This document shows, in pieces, positions 43,482 through 51,718 of a stretch of 51,718 nt of DNA. This stretch comes from an uncultured Chloroflexus sp. GTDB lineage: Bacteria; Chloroflexota; Chloroflexia; Chloroflexales; Chloroflexaceae. Each line of letters opens with the position of its first letter. The first letter of the stretch is position 1. The position numbers and the translations under genes are program-made. The stretch covers positions 1 through 51,718 of the forward strand of contig NZ_CAKZNK010000019.1 of assembly GCF_937129525.1 (NCBI RefSeq), given 5' to 3'. Below the pieces are notes generated by a model. That model saw nothing but the letters and a program-made list of their open reading frames with translations. It was not told the DNA's origin and did not search any database.

Positions 43482-46400
43482 CTAGCCTTCCACCTTTTCT
43501 AGATCCTCAGACGGATTGCGGACCCGGGCCAGATATGTGGTGCGTGGTACGGTGTTCAGGAAGCCGAGCAGGCCGTAGTTGTGACCTTCTGCTTTCCATT
43601 TGGCGACGCGGCTGTTAGGATCATTGATGTCACCAAAGACAATTGCGCCGGTCGGACATGCCTGCTCACAGGCTGTCTGTATGGCGCCATCGCTAATGAC
43701 ATATGATGCCTGGCCAGCCTGCACTGCTGCCCGTTTGGCCGCAATGCGCGCGCCGCTGATTCGCTGCACGCAGTAGGTGCACTTCTCCATCACACCTCGG
43801 ATGCGCACCGTCACATCTGGGTTGAACGCGAGCTTGAAGGTCTCGGTTGTCGTATCGCTGTATTGCAGGAAGTTAAACCGCCGCACCTTGTAGGGGCAGT
43901 TGTTCGAGCAATACTTCGTGCCGACACAGCGATTATACACCATGTTGTTGAGGCCTTCGTAGTCGTGTACAGTGGCCGCAACCGGGCACACAACCTCGCA
44001 GGGCGCTTTCTCGCACTGCATACAGTTGACAGGCATCATGTAGATGGCAGGATTGTCAAGGTCTTCGCCAGCGAAGTAGCGGTCGATCCGGATCCAGTGC
44101 ATCTCGCGACCACGCGAAACCTGGTCTTTGCCGACCACCGCGATGTTATTTTCGGCCTGACAGGCAACGACACAGGCATTGCAGCCGATACAGGCATTCA
44201 GATTGATCGTCATGCCCCAGGCATTGCGACCGGTGTAATCATCTCCCGGTTGCAACGAGATGTACCCGGGCGATTCACGACCGTATTCCTCTTTGTACAC
44301 CTCTTTGGCGATATATTTCGGGTCTTCCTTAAACTTCTTAAACTCGCCGACCCGATAAATATCGCGCCCCTCAATCGTCCAGTGGTCTTGCGTGCTGACC
44401 AGCAGGTAGGTGCGCCCGGTGTTGGTTACTCTGGCTCCTGCGCCAAACCAGGGGCTATCGCTGGTGCGGATCGGATACACATCGATCCCAACGCCGTTAC
44501 CTACCCGTCCGGCATTGGTACGACCGTATCCCAGATTGAGAGTGATCGAGTCTTCGGCGTGACCGGGCAGCAACCAGACCGGCATTTCAACCACACCGCC
44601 TCGATACTCGATCCGGGCAATAGTACCATTAACCTTTGAGAGCTGTTCGAGGTAGCGCTGGCGCTCACGGTCATCTTCTTCGCTGCCAATCAGTCGGTCG
44701 GCGCTAAAGGGAAGGCCCAGCAACTTGATCGCTGTGCGCGGACTCATCAGGGCTGCGTTGTCCCACACCAGCTTGGTGAGCGGTCTCGGCAGCTCTTGCA
44801 GCCAACCATTATTTGCATAGAACCCATCGAAAACTGATGGATCTGGCCGGAAAACGATTTCAACACCCTCACCGGGCTGAGGGATGGCTGCCGCCCGAAT
44901 TGCCGCTTCGTTCAGTGTCGGGCGGATGACTGGCGCAGTCGTATCGGCAATCACGCCGGTTGCGAGCGCAATCTCCCAACCGGTTTTTCCGATTCGCTCT
45001 TCCCAATAGCCGCGCACTAAATCGTAGCTATCGGCGTCGGGCTGGCCGAGCATTGCTGCCAGTAGCTCGTTAGCCGTCTTGCCGCCGTAGAGTGGCTCGA
45101 TCAAGGGCTGAACGATGCTGGCGGTGCCGTCGAACGCGCGCGCGTCACCCCAACTCTCGAGCGGATGGGCCTGCGGAATATGCCAGGTAGCCCGAACAGA
45201 AGTCTCATCGACAAACTGGCTCAGGTGGATCGTGAGCGGAACGGTTGCCATCCGGTCGGCGAAGCGTAAATCGCCGGGCGCGTTATAGACCGGGTTGCCG
45301 CCGATCATAATCAGCGTTTCAACTCGACCGGCAGCGATCTCGCTCACCAGCGCTACCAGATCGTTGGTCTGATTGGTTGGGCGCGCTTCCACCGGCTCGT
45401 GGTAAAAGACCGTCTTGCCGACGTTATCCAGTTCAGCATTGATCAGATGGGCCAGCGCATGCACGATGGGCGGCTGCTGATCGCCGGCAACTACAACGCA
45501 ACGGCCGCGGTGCTCTTCGAGGTCTTTGACAATCGCCTTCAAGAACTCTTCCGCTTTGCCGCCGAGTGATGCTGGCGCGCCACCAATGCCCAATTCGTGG
45601 GCTAGCGCGCCGGTAAAGGCAGCGATTGCATCGGCTCGCAGCGCCAGCCGGTGGTCGGCAGCCGTGCCGGTAGTCGAAGGACTGGCCTCGACGACGTAGA
45701 GCCGGTTCATCTCGCTGCTTCCCTTGCGCACCTTGCGACCTTCGGCAAACGCGCGCGCATAGGCGGCAAAGCCGGGGCCAGGAGCGAGGAAATCGGCATC
45801 AAGGCTGACAATGACCAGCGCTGCTGACAGATCATAGCGTGTGGTCACGTCGCGACCGAACGCAAGGCGCGCGCCTTCGACGACATTATCGCGATTCACC
45901 GGCTCGTACTGATACCAGCGCGCTTGCGGGTAGGCTTGCAAAAACTGCTCGATTTGCGCTGCCAGCGACGGCGAGGTAACGGTTGTAGTCAGCAGACGGA
46001 CGCCGGCGCCCTGATTGGCCTGAGCAGCAGTCAAAGCATTGGTCAACGTTGCAGTAAAATCGGCCCATGTGCTGGCTACTCTCTGACGCAACACGGTCGT
46101 TGAGCGATCAGGGTCGTACATCGTCAGTACTTCGGCCTGGGCAAACAGGTCGGTAGCGCCAAGGCTGGCCGGATGGCGCGGGTTACCCTCGACCTTGGTT
46201 GGTCGCCCTTCGTTTGATCGCACCAGCACGCCAGCGCCATAGCCGCCAAGCGTCAGGGTAGAGGCGAAAAACTGCGGCACGCCGGGCACGCGGCCTTCAG
46301 GCTGGCGATCAAACGGCGCGATGTACTGGCGCGGCTGATAGGTACAGGCAGTCACACCCGCCAGTGCCAGCGACGCTCCCATCAGCTTGAGGAATGTGCG

Positions 46401-46571
46401 CCGGCTTATCCCATCGCCCAGTTCGCTCGCGCCGCGCGGAAATTCGCGCTCCACCAGTTCACGGAACGCCGGCGAGTCGGCCAATTGATCAAGCGAACGC
46501 CAGAACTGCGGTCCGCGCGCGTCGCGCAACTGAGCGCGAATGGCTTCGAGGTCATGTTGCTGCTGTGTCAT
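43482..46571 (-). CDS. actB: Alternative complex III subunit ActB, Tat-exported Fe-S protein
   Basis: A 1029-residue fusion of a molybdopterin-oxidoreductase-like part (cofactor-free in known ActB) and a C-terminal ferredoxin-like part. The twin-arginine signal ISRRTFLKLMGASLALAG (Arg57-Arg58) and lipobox Cys76 in GVTACTYQ suggest Tat export and lipid anchoring. The Fe-S motifs are CIGCNACVVACQAENNI, CMQCEKAPCEVVCPV, CVGTKYCSNNCPYKVRRFN and CTYCVQRI with CEQACPTGAI, normally three [4Fe-4S] and one [3Fe-4S]. It sits on the outside next to ActC and feeds electrons to the haems of ActA. It follows actA after 83 bp. Confidence 0.96.
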   Translation of the reverse strand: MTQQQHDLEAIRAQLRDARGPQFWRSLDQLADSPAFRELVEREFPRGASELGDGISRRTFLKLMGASLALAGVTACTYQPRQYIAPFDRQPEGRVPGVPQFFASTLTLGGYGAGVLVRSNEGRPTKVEGNPRHPASLGATDLFAQAEVLTMYDPDRSTTVLRQRVASTWADFTATLTNALTAAQANQGAGVRLLTTTVTSPSLAAQIEQFLQAYPQARWYQYEPVNRDNVVEGARLAFGRDVTTRYDLSAALVIVSLDADFLAPGPGFAAYARAFAEGRKVRKGSSEMNRLYVVEASPSTTGTAADHRLALRADAIAAFTGALAHELGIGGAPASLGGKAEEFLKAIVKDLEEHRGRCVVVAGDQQPPIVHALAHLINAELDNVGKTVFYHEPVEARPTNQTNDLVALVSEIAAGRVETLIMIGGNPVYNAPGDLRFADRMATVPLTIHLSQFVDETSVRATWHIPQAHPLESWGDARAFDGTASIVQPLIEPLYGGKTANELLAAMLGQPDADSYDLVRGYWEERIGKTGWEIALATGVIADTTAPVIRPTLNEAAIRAAAIPQPGEGVEIVFRPDPSVFDGFYANNGWLQELPRPLTKLVWDNAALMSPRTAIKLLGLPFSADRLIGSEEDDRERQRYLEQLSKVNGTIARIEYRGGVVEMPVWLLPGHAEDSITLNLGYGRTNAGRVGNGVGIDVYPIRTSDSPWFGAGARVTNTGRTYLLVSTQDHWTIEGRDIYRVGEFKKFKEDPKYIAKEVYKEEYGRESPGYISLQPGDDYTGRNAWGMTINLNACIGCNACVVACQAENNIAVVGKDQVSRGREMHWIRIDRYFAGEDLDNPAIYMMPVNCMQCEKAPCEVVCPVAATVHDYEGLNNMVYNRCVGTKYCSNNCPYKVRRFNFLQYSDTTTETFKLAFNPDVTVRIRGVMEKCTYCVQRISGARIAAKRAAVQAGQASYVISDGAIQTACEQACPTGAIVFGDINDPNSRVAKWKAEGHNYGLLGFLNTVPRTTYLARVRNPSEDLEKVEG

Positions 46572-46620
46572 GGTTGTTTACCACTACCGTTACTAACGAA
46601 ATCCAGCGGGCACATCAGGC

Positions 46621-46642
46621 GTGTTGTCTGACAAGGCAACAC
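46621..46642 (-). promoter_or_regulatory. Small hairpin in the actA-actB spacer
   Basis: An 8-bp stem with one G-U pair (46621-46628 with 46635-46642, 6-base loop) lies in the only long gap (83 bp) of the act operon. It may influence mRNA processing or the ActA:ActB ratio. It has no U tract. Confidence 0.3.
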
Positions 46643-46654
46643 ACAGGGCGATTT

Positions 46655-47314
46655 CTAACGATGGCACACATAGCAGTTGGTCAACTGGTCTGGCGGCATG
46701 ATGCCGTATTCCACCACGAGCTGGCGCCCGATCTCCAACTGATTAGGCGGTGGCACGTAATCCATGTTGTATACCTCTTCGCGAGGTCGCACATACAGTT
46801 CGGGGTTACGGTGACAGTTGAGACACCAGCCCATGTAGAGTGCCTGCTGTTGCCAGACCACCGGCATATTGTTCACCTGCCCGTGGCAGGTCGAACATCC
46901 GATGCCTTTGTTGACGTGAATCGAGTGGTTGAAGTAGACAAAATTGGGCAAGTCATACACTTTGACCCACTCAATCGGCTTACCCGTCGCGTAACTCTCG
47001 CGAACCTTCTCTAGCAGGGGGCTGTAGGTCTTGATCTGCGAGTGGCAGGTCATACAGGTTTCGGTTGCCGGGATGTTGGCAAAGTAGGACTGGTCAACCG
47101 AGGTATGACAGTAGCGGCAATCGATACCGACGATGTTGACGTGCAGTTGATGACTGAATGCAACCGGCTGCTCAATAGCTATATTCACCTGCCGGAAGTA
47201 GTTGGAGCGGAAATAGACGCCAAGAATGAGGATTCCTTCGACGACGAGCAAGACGAGCGCGAAGATGCTCAGACGGGCAAGAAGGTTGGCGTTGCGGGGA
47301 AAAATCTGTGCCAT
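46655..47314 (-). CDS. actA: Alternative complex III subunit ActA, pentahaem cytochrome c
   Basis: A 219-residue protein with an N-terminal anchor (LSIFALVLLVVEGILILGVY, about residues 15-34). Five CxxCH haem sites are present: Cys66-His70, Cys87-His91, Cys140-His144, Cys164-His168 and Cys214-His218, the last at the C-terminus (CYVCHR). The haem array carries electrons from ActB towards ActE. It is the first gene of the operon, behind a strong promoter. Additional His residues (QLHVN, FNHSIH) are probable axial ligands. Confidence 0.96.
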   Translation of the reverse strand: MAQIFPRNANLLARLSIFALVLLVVEGILILGVYFRSNYFRQVNIAIEQPVAFSHQLHVNIVGIDCRYCHTSVDQSYFANIPATETCMTCHSQIKTYSPLLEKVRESYATGKPIEWVKVYDLPNFVYFNHSIHVNKGIGCSTCHGQVNNMPVVWQQQALYMGWCLNCHRNPELYVRPREEVYNMDYVPPPNQLEIGRQLVVEYGIMPPDQLTNCYVCHR

Positions 47315-47365
47315 GCTGCATTACCCTGTTCAGGAATCGATCTGCACGGTGTCAGTCTAGACGGT

Positions 47366-47394
47366 ATTATAGAACCGTTTTGCTTTTGCGTCAA
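47366..47394 (-). promoter_or_regulatory. Near-consensus sigma-70 promoter of the act operon
   Basis: On the minus strand TTGACG (47389-47394) and a perfect TATAAT (47366-47371) are spaced by exactly 17 bp. The start point would be near 47359, giving a leader of about 45 bases before actA. It is the strongest promoter match seen in the window. Confidence 0.8.
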
Positions 47395-47658
47395 ATACCT
47401 GGGCGCGATTATACCTGTTTGTCTCAGTATGAAGCCGAAAACGCGATTTCTACAACGTGGTTTAAGTGGAAGGTTTTTGCATATTGTGCATTATCTGAAC
47501 TGACAATGCGTCTTTTTTCCTCCGGAGTTGTCTGGCCTTGTTGGTTAGTCTCTATATATAGTACCACAATTTTTTGTGCAAACATTCGACAATTATGTGA
47601 CAAATAGTGCAATTATAGCGAACCTGCCTGCACTCGTGATGGGGTTACGGCGATGATG

Positions 47659-47667
47659 TGTTATAGT
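47659..47667 (+). promoter_or_regulatory. Extended -10 promoter for ychF
   Basis: TGT followed by TATAGT forms an extended -10 element about 40 bases before the ychF ATG. There is no good -35. Transcription would start about 30 bases before the ATG. Confidence 0.5.
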
Positions 47668-47703
47668 GAAAGACAACGATGAACAGTGCCGAGGGAAACA
47701 GGC

Positions 47704-48786
47704 ATGAAGATAGCTATCATTGGCTTGCCAAACAGTGGAAAAACAACCGTCTTTAATGCATTGACGCGCGGTCACGCCGAAACGGCGGCCTATTCATCCG
47801 GGCAACTGGAACCGAACATCGCGACGGTAAAGGTTCCCGATCCGCGTCTTGAAGTGCTGGCGCAGATGTTTAAGCCGCGCAAGGTGACCTGCGCCGACGT
47901 GCAATATGTTGATATTGGCGGCCTGAGCGGGAGCGGTCGGGCCGGCGGCGGTTTGCCACCTGTGTTGCTCAACTATATTGCTTCGGCTGATGCGCTCTTG
48001 CACGTGGTGCGCGCCTTTGATGATCCGGCAGTGCCACACCCAAACGGTTCGGTCGATCCACGGCGCGATATTGCCGCCGTGGATCTCGAACTGGCGTTTT
48101 CCGATCTGGGGATTATCGAGCGCCGGCTAAACCGGCTCAATGCCGAAATTCCGAAATTGCCGACCAAAGAGAAGGAGCTGCGCAGCGCCGAGCGTGATCT
48201 GTTGCAGCGATTGCGAGAAGCGCTAGAGGCCGAAACGCCGATCCGCGCGCTCGGCCTGACCGATGATGAGGCGCGCATGATCCGCGGCTATCAGTTTCTG
48301 ACCGCCAAGCCGTTGCTGATTGCCTTGAATATTGGTGAAGAGGCGCTGGCGAATCCGCCCCAGATTGATTATCCTCACCCACAGAGCGCAGTGGTGTCGT
48401 TGTGCGGCAAGATCGAAGCCGAGCTGGCCCAGCTTGATGATGCCGAGGCTAGAGTGTTTATGGACGATCTTGGCATCGCGTCGCCGGCGCGCGAACGGGT
48501 GATCGCGCTGAGTTATGAACTCCTGGGTTTGATCAGCTTCTTAACAGCCGGTCATGACGAAGTGCGGGCCTGGCCGATCCCGCGAGGGACGCCGGCGGTT
48601 GAAGCGGCAGGCACTATTCATTCTGATATTCAGCGCGGGTTTATTCGGGCCGAAATTGTGGCGTACAACGATCTGATTGCCGCCGGTAGTATGCACGAGG
48701 CCAAAAAGGCCGGCCTGGTGCGCATGGAAGGGAAGCAGTATATTGTGCAAGATGGTGACATCTGCCACTTCCTCTTCAATGTCTGA
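47704..48786 (+). CDS. ychF: YchF-type redox-regulated ATPase
   Basis: A 360-residue Obg-family P-loop protein that prefers ATP to GTP and is linked to ribosomes and oxidative stress. The P-loop IIGLPNSGKTTVFNALT is at about residues 5-21. The G3-like segment is YVDIGGLSGSGRAGGGLPPV. LLIALNIGEE takes the place of NKxD, as usual for YchF. The TGS domain is at the end (IHSDIQRGFIRAEIVAYNDL to GDICHFLFNV). The start at 47704 is chosen because the canonical MKIAIIG begins there and GAGGG precedes it. Its last 8 bases overlap the next gene. Confidence 0.92.
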   Translation: MKIAIIGLPNSGKTTVFNALTRGHAETAAYSSGQLEPNIATVKVPDPRLEVLAQMFKPRKVTCADVQYVDIGGLSGSGRAGGGLPPVLLNYIASADALLHVVRAFDDPAVPHPNGSVDPRRDIAAVDLELAFSDLGIIERRLNRLNAEIPKLPTKEKELRSAERDLLQRLREALEAETPIRALGLTDDEARMIRGYQFLTAKPLLIALNIGEEALANPPQIDYPHPQSAVVSLCGKIEAELAQLDDAEARVFMDDLGIASPARERVIALSYELLGLISFLTAGHDEVRAWPIPRGTPAVEAAGTIHSDIQRGFIRAEIVAYNDLIAAGSMHEAKKAGLVRMEGKQYIVQDGDICHFLFNV

Positions 48787-50146
48787 GCGGTTGTTGACCG
48801 CGTCGCTGCGCCGTTCCGCTGGCGGTCGGGCGTTGGCTGGCGTGATGGCGGCGGCGCTGGCAGCGGCTGATCCGGCGCAGGCTACGGCGGCAGCGTTACG
48901 CCGCGAGGGCGACTGGCTGATTGTCGGTGATCGCCGCTACGATCTGCGCGCATTCGAGCGGGCCTGGCTGGTAGGGGCCGGCAAGGCTGGCGCGGCGATG
49001 ACTGCCGCAGCCGTAGCCGCGCTGGTTGACCGGTTGAGTGGTGGCGTGGTGGTCGTGAAGGATGACGGCGCGCCGTTGCCGGATGTGGCCGGTGTCTCGC
49101 TGTTGCGCGCTGCCCATCCCACTCCCGATGAGCGTAGCGTAGTGGCAGGTCAACGCATCGCGACGCTTCTGGCACAGGCTGGCGCGCGCGATCTGGTGAT
49201 CGGCCTGATCTCTGGTGGTGGTTCGGCGCTGCTCAATCTGCCGGTACCCGGAGTGACGCTGGCCGATATTCAGGCCCTGACAACGGCGCTGCTCGCCTGC
49301 GGTGCGCCGATCGGAGCGATCAATACATTGCGCAAGCATCTCGATCAGCTTAAGGGTGGTGGTCTGGCTCGCCTGGCAGCGCCGGCCACGCTCGTTACCC
49401 TGATCCTTTCGGACGTGGTTGGCAGTCCGCTTGATGTTATCGCCTCTGGCCCGACGGTGGCCGATCCAACGACCTTTGCCGATGCGATAGCCACGCTCGA
49501 TCAGTATGGTTTGCGCGCCCAATGTCCACCGGCAATTGTGGCGTATCTTGAGGCGGGAGCGAGGGGTGAGCGGCCAGAGACTCCTAAGCCGGGCGATCAG
49601 GCACTGGCTGCCGTGCAGAATGTGTTGATCGGCAGTAATGCGCAGGCGGCGCAGGCGGCGCTGGCCGCGGCGCGCGCTGCCGGTTTCAATGCCCTGCTGT
49701 TGACCACCTATCTGGAAGGCGAGGCCCGTGAGGTTGGGCGCGTGCTGGCCGGGATCGCGCGCGAGATGGCGACGACAGGGCAGCCGTTGGCGCCGCCAGC
49801 ATGTCTGATCGCTGGCGGAGAAACGACGGTGACGCTCCGCGGAACAGGACGGGGTGGACGAAATCAGGAACTGGCGCTCAGCGCGGCGCTGGCGCTCGAT
49901 GGCCTGAATGGGGTATTGGTGGCGGCGCTGGCGACCGATGGCGGCGACGGCCCTACTGATGCTGCCGGCGCGGTTGCCACCGGCGATACGGTAGCGCGCG
50001 CGCACGCATTGGGGTACGAGCCGCGCGACTATCTTCAGCGCAACGATTCGTATACGTTGTTTGCATCGCTTGATGACTTACTGTTGCCCGGCCCAACCGG
50101 CACGAATGTGAATGATCTGGTCTTTGTGCTGGTGGAAGCAACCTGA
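48779..50146 (+). CDS. Glycerate 2-kinase (MOFRL/GckA-type)
   Basis: A 455-residue kinase that phosphorylates D-glycerate to 2-phosphoglycerate with ATP. The N-terminal Rossmann-like domain shows ERAWLVGAGKAGAAMTAAAV and VIGLISGGGSALLNLPVPG. The C-terminal MOFRL domain shows RGTGRGGRNQELALSAALAL and ATDGGDGPTDAAGAVATGD, which includes the metal and substrate residues. The start at 48779 overlaps ychF by 8 bases, so translation is coupled. It links glyoxylate or serine breakdown to glycolysis. It is very GC-rich and Ala-rich. Confidence 0.9.
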   Translation: MSERLLTASLRRSAGGRALAGVMAAALAAADPAQATAAALRREGDWLIVGDRRYDLRAFERAWLVGAGKAGAAMTAAAVAALVDRLSGGVVVVKDDGAPLPDVAGVSLLRAAHPTPDERSVVAGQRIATLLAQAGARDLVIGLISGGGSALLNLPVPGVTLADIQALTTALLACGAPIGAINTLRKHLDQLKGGGLARLAAPATLVTLILSDVVGSPLDVIASGPTVADPTTFADAIATLDQYGLRAQCPPAIVAYLEAGARGERPETPKPGDQALAAVQNVLIGSNAQAAQAALAAARAAGFNALLLTTYLEGEAREVGRVLAGIAREMATTGQPLAPPACLIAGGETTVTLRGTGRGGRNQELALSAALALDGLNGVLVAALATDGGDGPTDAAGAVATGDTVARAHALGYEPRDYLQRNDSYTLFASLDDLLLPGPTGTNVNDLVFVLVEAT

Positions 50147-50209
50147 AGCTGCCTGACATGACGTGTATGCACTGCACTGGCAGCGCGCGCAGGCTGGTCA
50201 TCTCGATGA

Positions 50210-50998
50210 TCAGGTATCGACGCTACCGGCAAGTCTTGCTCTGGCTTCCCGAAGCAATTTAAGATCACTTTCTGTATGTAGTGGCGGTTCCTGGTTCACT
50301 GTCTGCAGGCAATAATCCCACCATTGCGTGGCATAGTCAGTATATCCTTCCAGATGTTGCACAACGGCCTGCCAGTCTTTGTTTTTCCTGGCAATTTTGG
50401 CTCTGGCGCTGGCTATCTTGCGCAGCTCGTCTAATACAGCCGGCGATGGGTAAGCTTTCAGCAGCAGCTCCTCTGCCTTCTCAAGATTCCCATTCTTGCG
50501 GAGTTGTCGCACATATTTGAGCTCGTCGTCGCCCAGAGCTATTCGCTCTGGCGAGGTAGCGGAAATATTCAGGCGACGCCCTCTGATGCGTTCGGCCTCA
50601 ATAAGAAAGGCGGTCGGATCTCTTCCTTCACTCGATGCCAGTCCGGCCATTTCTCGATAAACTTGCTCGAGCATGTGAGCATCGCGCGCAGAACGACGGA
50701 CAAGCTGATTCAGAATCCGCCACAAAGTATCAGTAACGCTGGCTTGACTACCGAACTGCTTACTAAGCTCACTCATGTATATATCAAAATCTTTTCGCGC
50801 AATACCAAAGATTTCAAGGCGGGCTAACCAGTCAATAATCATAGCCTCATCATGCGTAACCAGCGCTCCATTGCGCGCGAAAATGAATTTGCCACAATGA
50901 GGGCATGCCTGTTTGCGAATTGGTTTGGTTGGTAGTTTCTGGTCGCAATTTGGGCACGTTGGCTGCCGCTGGAGGAATTTCAGGATGAATTTCATCAT
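50210..50998 (-). CDS. Zinc-ribbon protein of unknown function
   Basis: A 262-residue soluble protein. MMKFILKFLQRQPTCPNCDQ gives CxxC at Cys15/Cys18, and QACPHCGKFIFARNG gives a second at Cys32/Cys35, so one zinc ribbon. The rest is helical and charged, with an acidic start (DEAMIIDWLARLEIFGIARK) and a repeat-like C-terminal region (LRKNGNLEKAEELLLKAYPS) suggestive of TPR-type helices. The ATG at 50998 is preferred, but no good ribosome site is seen. Upstream TTG codons extend the frame to 51079. It is not recognised as a family. Confidence 0.6.
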   Translation of the reverse strand: MMKFILKFLQRQPTCPNCDQKLPTKPIRKQACPHCGKFIFARNGALVTHDEAMIIDWLARLEIFGIARKDFDIYMSELSKQFGSQASVTDTLWRILNQLVRRSARDAHMLEQVYREMAGLASSEGRDPTAFLIEAERIRGRRLNISATSPERIALGDDELKYVRQLRKNGNLEKAEELLLKAYPSPAVLDELRKIASARAKIARKNKDWQAVVQHLEGYTDYATQWWDYCLQTVNQEPPLHTESDLKLLREARARLAGSVDT

Positions 50999-51138
50999 AT
51001 CATCATAATTGTTGCGGCTCGCTCTAGGATTATGGCGTGTTACATAGACACAAACATGCGCAATCTTGGAAGTGGTCAATAACGTGAGAGTGTCATCTGC
51101 GAATCCGATCCGCTTCTCACACGTTGATTGCCTTGGCG

Positions 51139-51177
51139 ACCGATGGTGTCAATGGCTTTACCAATGCCACCATCGGT
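51139..51177 (-). terminator. 10-bp inverted repeat downstream of the methyltransferase gene
   Basis: Arms accgatggtg (51139-51148) and caccatcggt (51168-51177) are perfect with a 19-base loop. It lies 58 bases after the methyltransferase stop. No U tract is present, so termination is uncertain. Confidence 0.3.
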
Positions 51178-51235
51178 TACTGTTAGCAGTGCGATGCGCG
51201 CGTTCGGATATGAGCCGCGCGATGGTTGGCGACTG

Positions 51236-51718
51236 TCATGGCTTGCGCGCGGCGATTTTCACGCTGGCAACCTTCCCTTGCAGTTGTGTTGCCCACTGCC
51301 GGGCAAAGTCATCATCCGAACCGTTGCCCTCACCGCTCTCTCCTTCCAGGGATTTGGAACCGATCAGCGTCGCAATTTGTGCCGCGTCGTAGATGATGTG
51401 GTCTGTGATTTCCACATCAACCAGCCCAACCTGCTGTAAGCCTTCCAGATAGGCCTGCGCTGACACTGCTCCGGCCAGACACGACGAATAGAGTCGGCGA
51501 TGGCTGGCGATCTCGGCGGGTAGATCCTCGGCGACAATGTCTGCAATCAACATTCGGCCACCGGGTTTAAGCACCCGGGCTATTTCGGCGAAGACCTTTG
51601 GTTTTTCCGGCGAAAGGTTGATAACGCAGTTTGAGATGATCCAGTCGATGCTTGCGTCAGCGACCGGCAGCTCTTCGATCAGTCCCTTGCGCACCTCAAC
51701 ATTGGTCAAACCGGCAGC
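51236..51718 (-). CDS. ArsM-like SAM-dependent methyltransferase (partial)
   Basis: Only the C-terminal 160 residues are in the window; the 5' end runs off the right edge, so the true start is unseen. The segment IISNCVINLSPEKPKVFAEI and the following ARVLKPGGRMLIADIVAED resemble arsenite methyltransferases. YSSCLAGAVSAQAYLEGLQQ places a Cys next to Ala-Gly-Ala, as in ArsM, which uses three or four conserved cysteines to bind As(III). The Cys in SNCVIN is a second one. Other cysteines would lie in the missing part. A general class I methyltransferase is possible. Confidence 0.75.
   Translation of the reverse strand, partial: AAGLTNVEVRKGLIEELPVADASIDWIISNCVINLSPEKPKVFAEIARVLKPGGRMLIADIVAEDLPAEIASHRRLYSSCLAGAVSAQAYLEGLQQVGLVDVEITDHIIYDAAQIATLIGSKSLEGESGEGNGSDDDFARQWATQLQGKVASVKIAARKP

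Larger units (their letters stand above)
47315..47703. other. Divergent control region between the act operon and ychF
   Basis: This 389-bp spacer holds no gene. It contains the act promoter (47366-47394, minus strand), a second TATAAT-like box on the minus strand (47408-47413) and an extended -10 towards ychF (47659-47667). The sequence between about 47480 and 47620 is AT-rich. No clear palindromic operator was found. Confidence 0.6.

Noticed and set aside
47424-47612. Small minus-strand frame in the act-ychF spacer
   Set aside because: It lies in AT-rich promoter DNA, has no Shine-Dalgarno and no recognisable fold.

Overview
The window reads as chromosomal DNA of a filamentous anoxygenic phototroph of the phylum Chloroflexota, most likely a Chloroflexus species. 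The strongest evidence is a complete alternative complex III operon, actA to actG, in the order known from Chloroflexus. Supporting evidence is a tandem pair of MGDG-synthase-type glycosyltransferases, an anaerobic HemN next to a HemY-type oxidase, secreted proteins with a C-terminal FLPIINR-like tail, and a GC content of roughly 55-60 % outside one AT-richer block. The species call is inference. No rRNA, tRNA, CRISPR array, insertion sequence or phage gene was seen.

Layout. 1-348 is a non-coding repeat patch with palindromes and 7-bp tandem repeats. 349-10244 holds central metabolism: a long-chain acyl-CoA ligase, a small membrane protein, a LacD-type aldolase, a GatD-like amidotransferase with a small carboxylase-epsilon-like protein, proA with a small membrane protein, two small multi-pass proteins, an AraC regulator, and a malic enzyme with an N-terminal ACT domain. 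10323-14316 holds three membrane-associated or secreted zinc proteases. 14758-16429 pairs a ring-cleaving-dioxygenase-like protein with a NarL-type response regulator. 16670-19789 is the pyrR-pyrB-pyrC operon behind a PyrR-type attenuator: promoter, anti-antiterminator motif and terminator are all visible. 20114-22412 encodes the two glycolipid glycosyltransferases. 22558-26620 contains an ADP-ribosylglycohydrolase and the haem genes hemY and hemN.

26982-33524 is the most accessory-looking region. A methyltransferase gene is cut off just after its SAM-binding motif, exactly where base composition drops. The AT-richer block then carries a GT4 glycosyltransferase, a membrane-anchored LamG-like protein and a large secreted propeller-like protein. 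Inside that last gene the composition switches back and forth, which suggests recombination between paralogues. A polytopic GT39-like protein follows in normal-GC DNA.

33574-38960 returns to housekeeping genes: histidine phosphatase, DgkA-like kinase, an ABC1/UbiB-like kinase, purD-purN, and a DUF123 GIY-YIG protein. An 85-bp direct repeat follows at 38990-39173. 39242-47314 is the act operon on the minus strand, driven by a near-consensus promoter at 47366-47394 and closed by a terminator at 39195-39220. ActA (pentahaem), ActB (Tat lipoprotein with Fe-S motifs), ActC and ActF (NrfD-like quinol-site membrane proteins), ActD, ActE (monohaem cytochrome lipoprotein) and ActG together form the menaquinol oxidase that replaces cytochrome bc1. 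No cytochrome oxidase genes are attached, which matches the phototrophic-type cluster. The window ends with ychF, a glycerate 2-kinase, a zinc-ribbon protein of unknown role and a partial ArsM-like methyltransferase.

Start codons were chosen by Shine-Dalgarno fit and family alignment from memory. No database search was possible.
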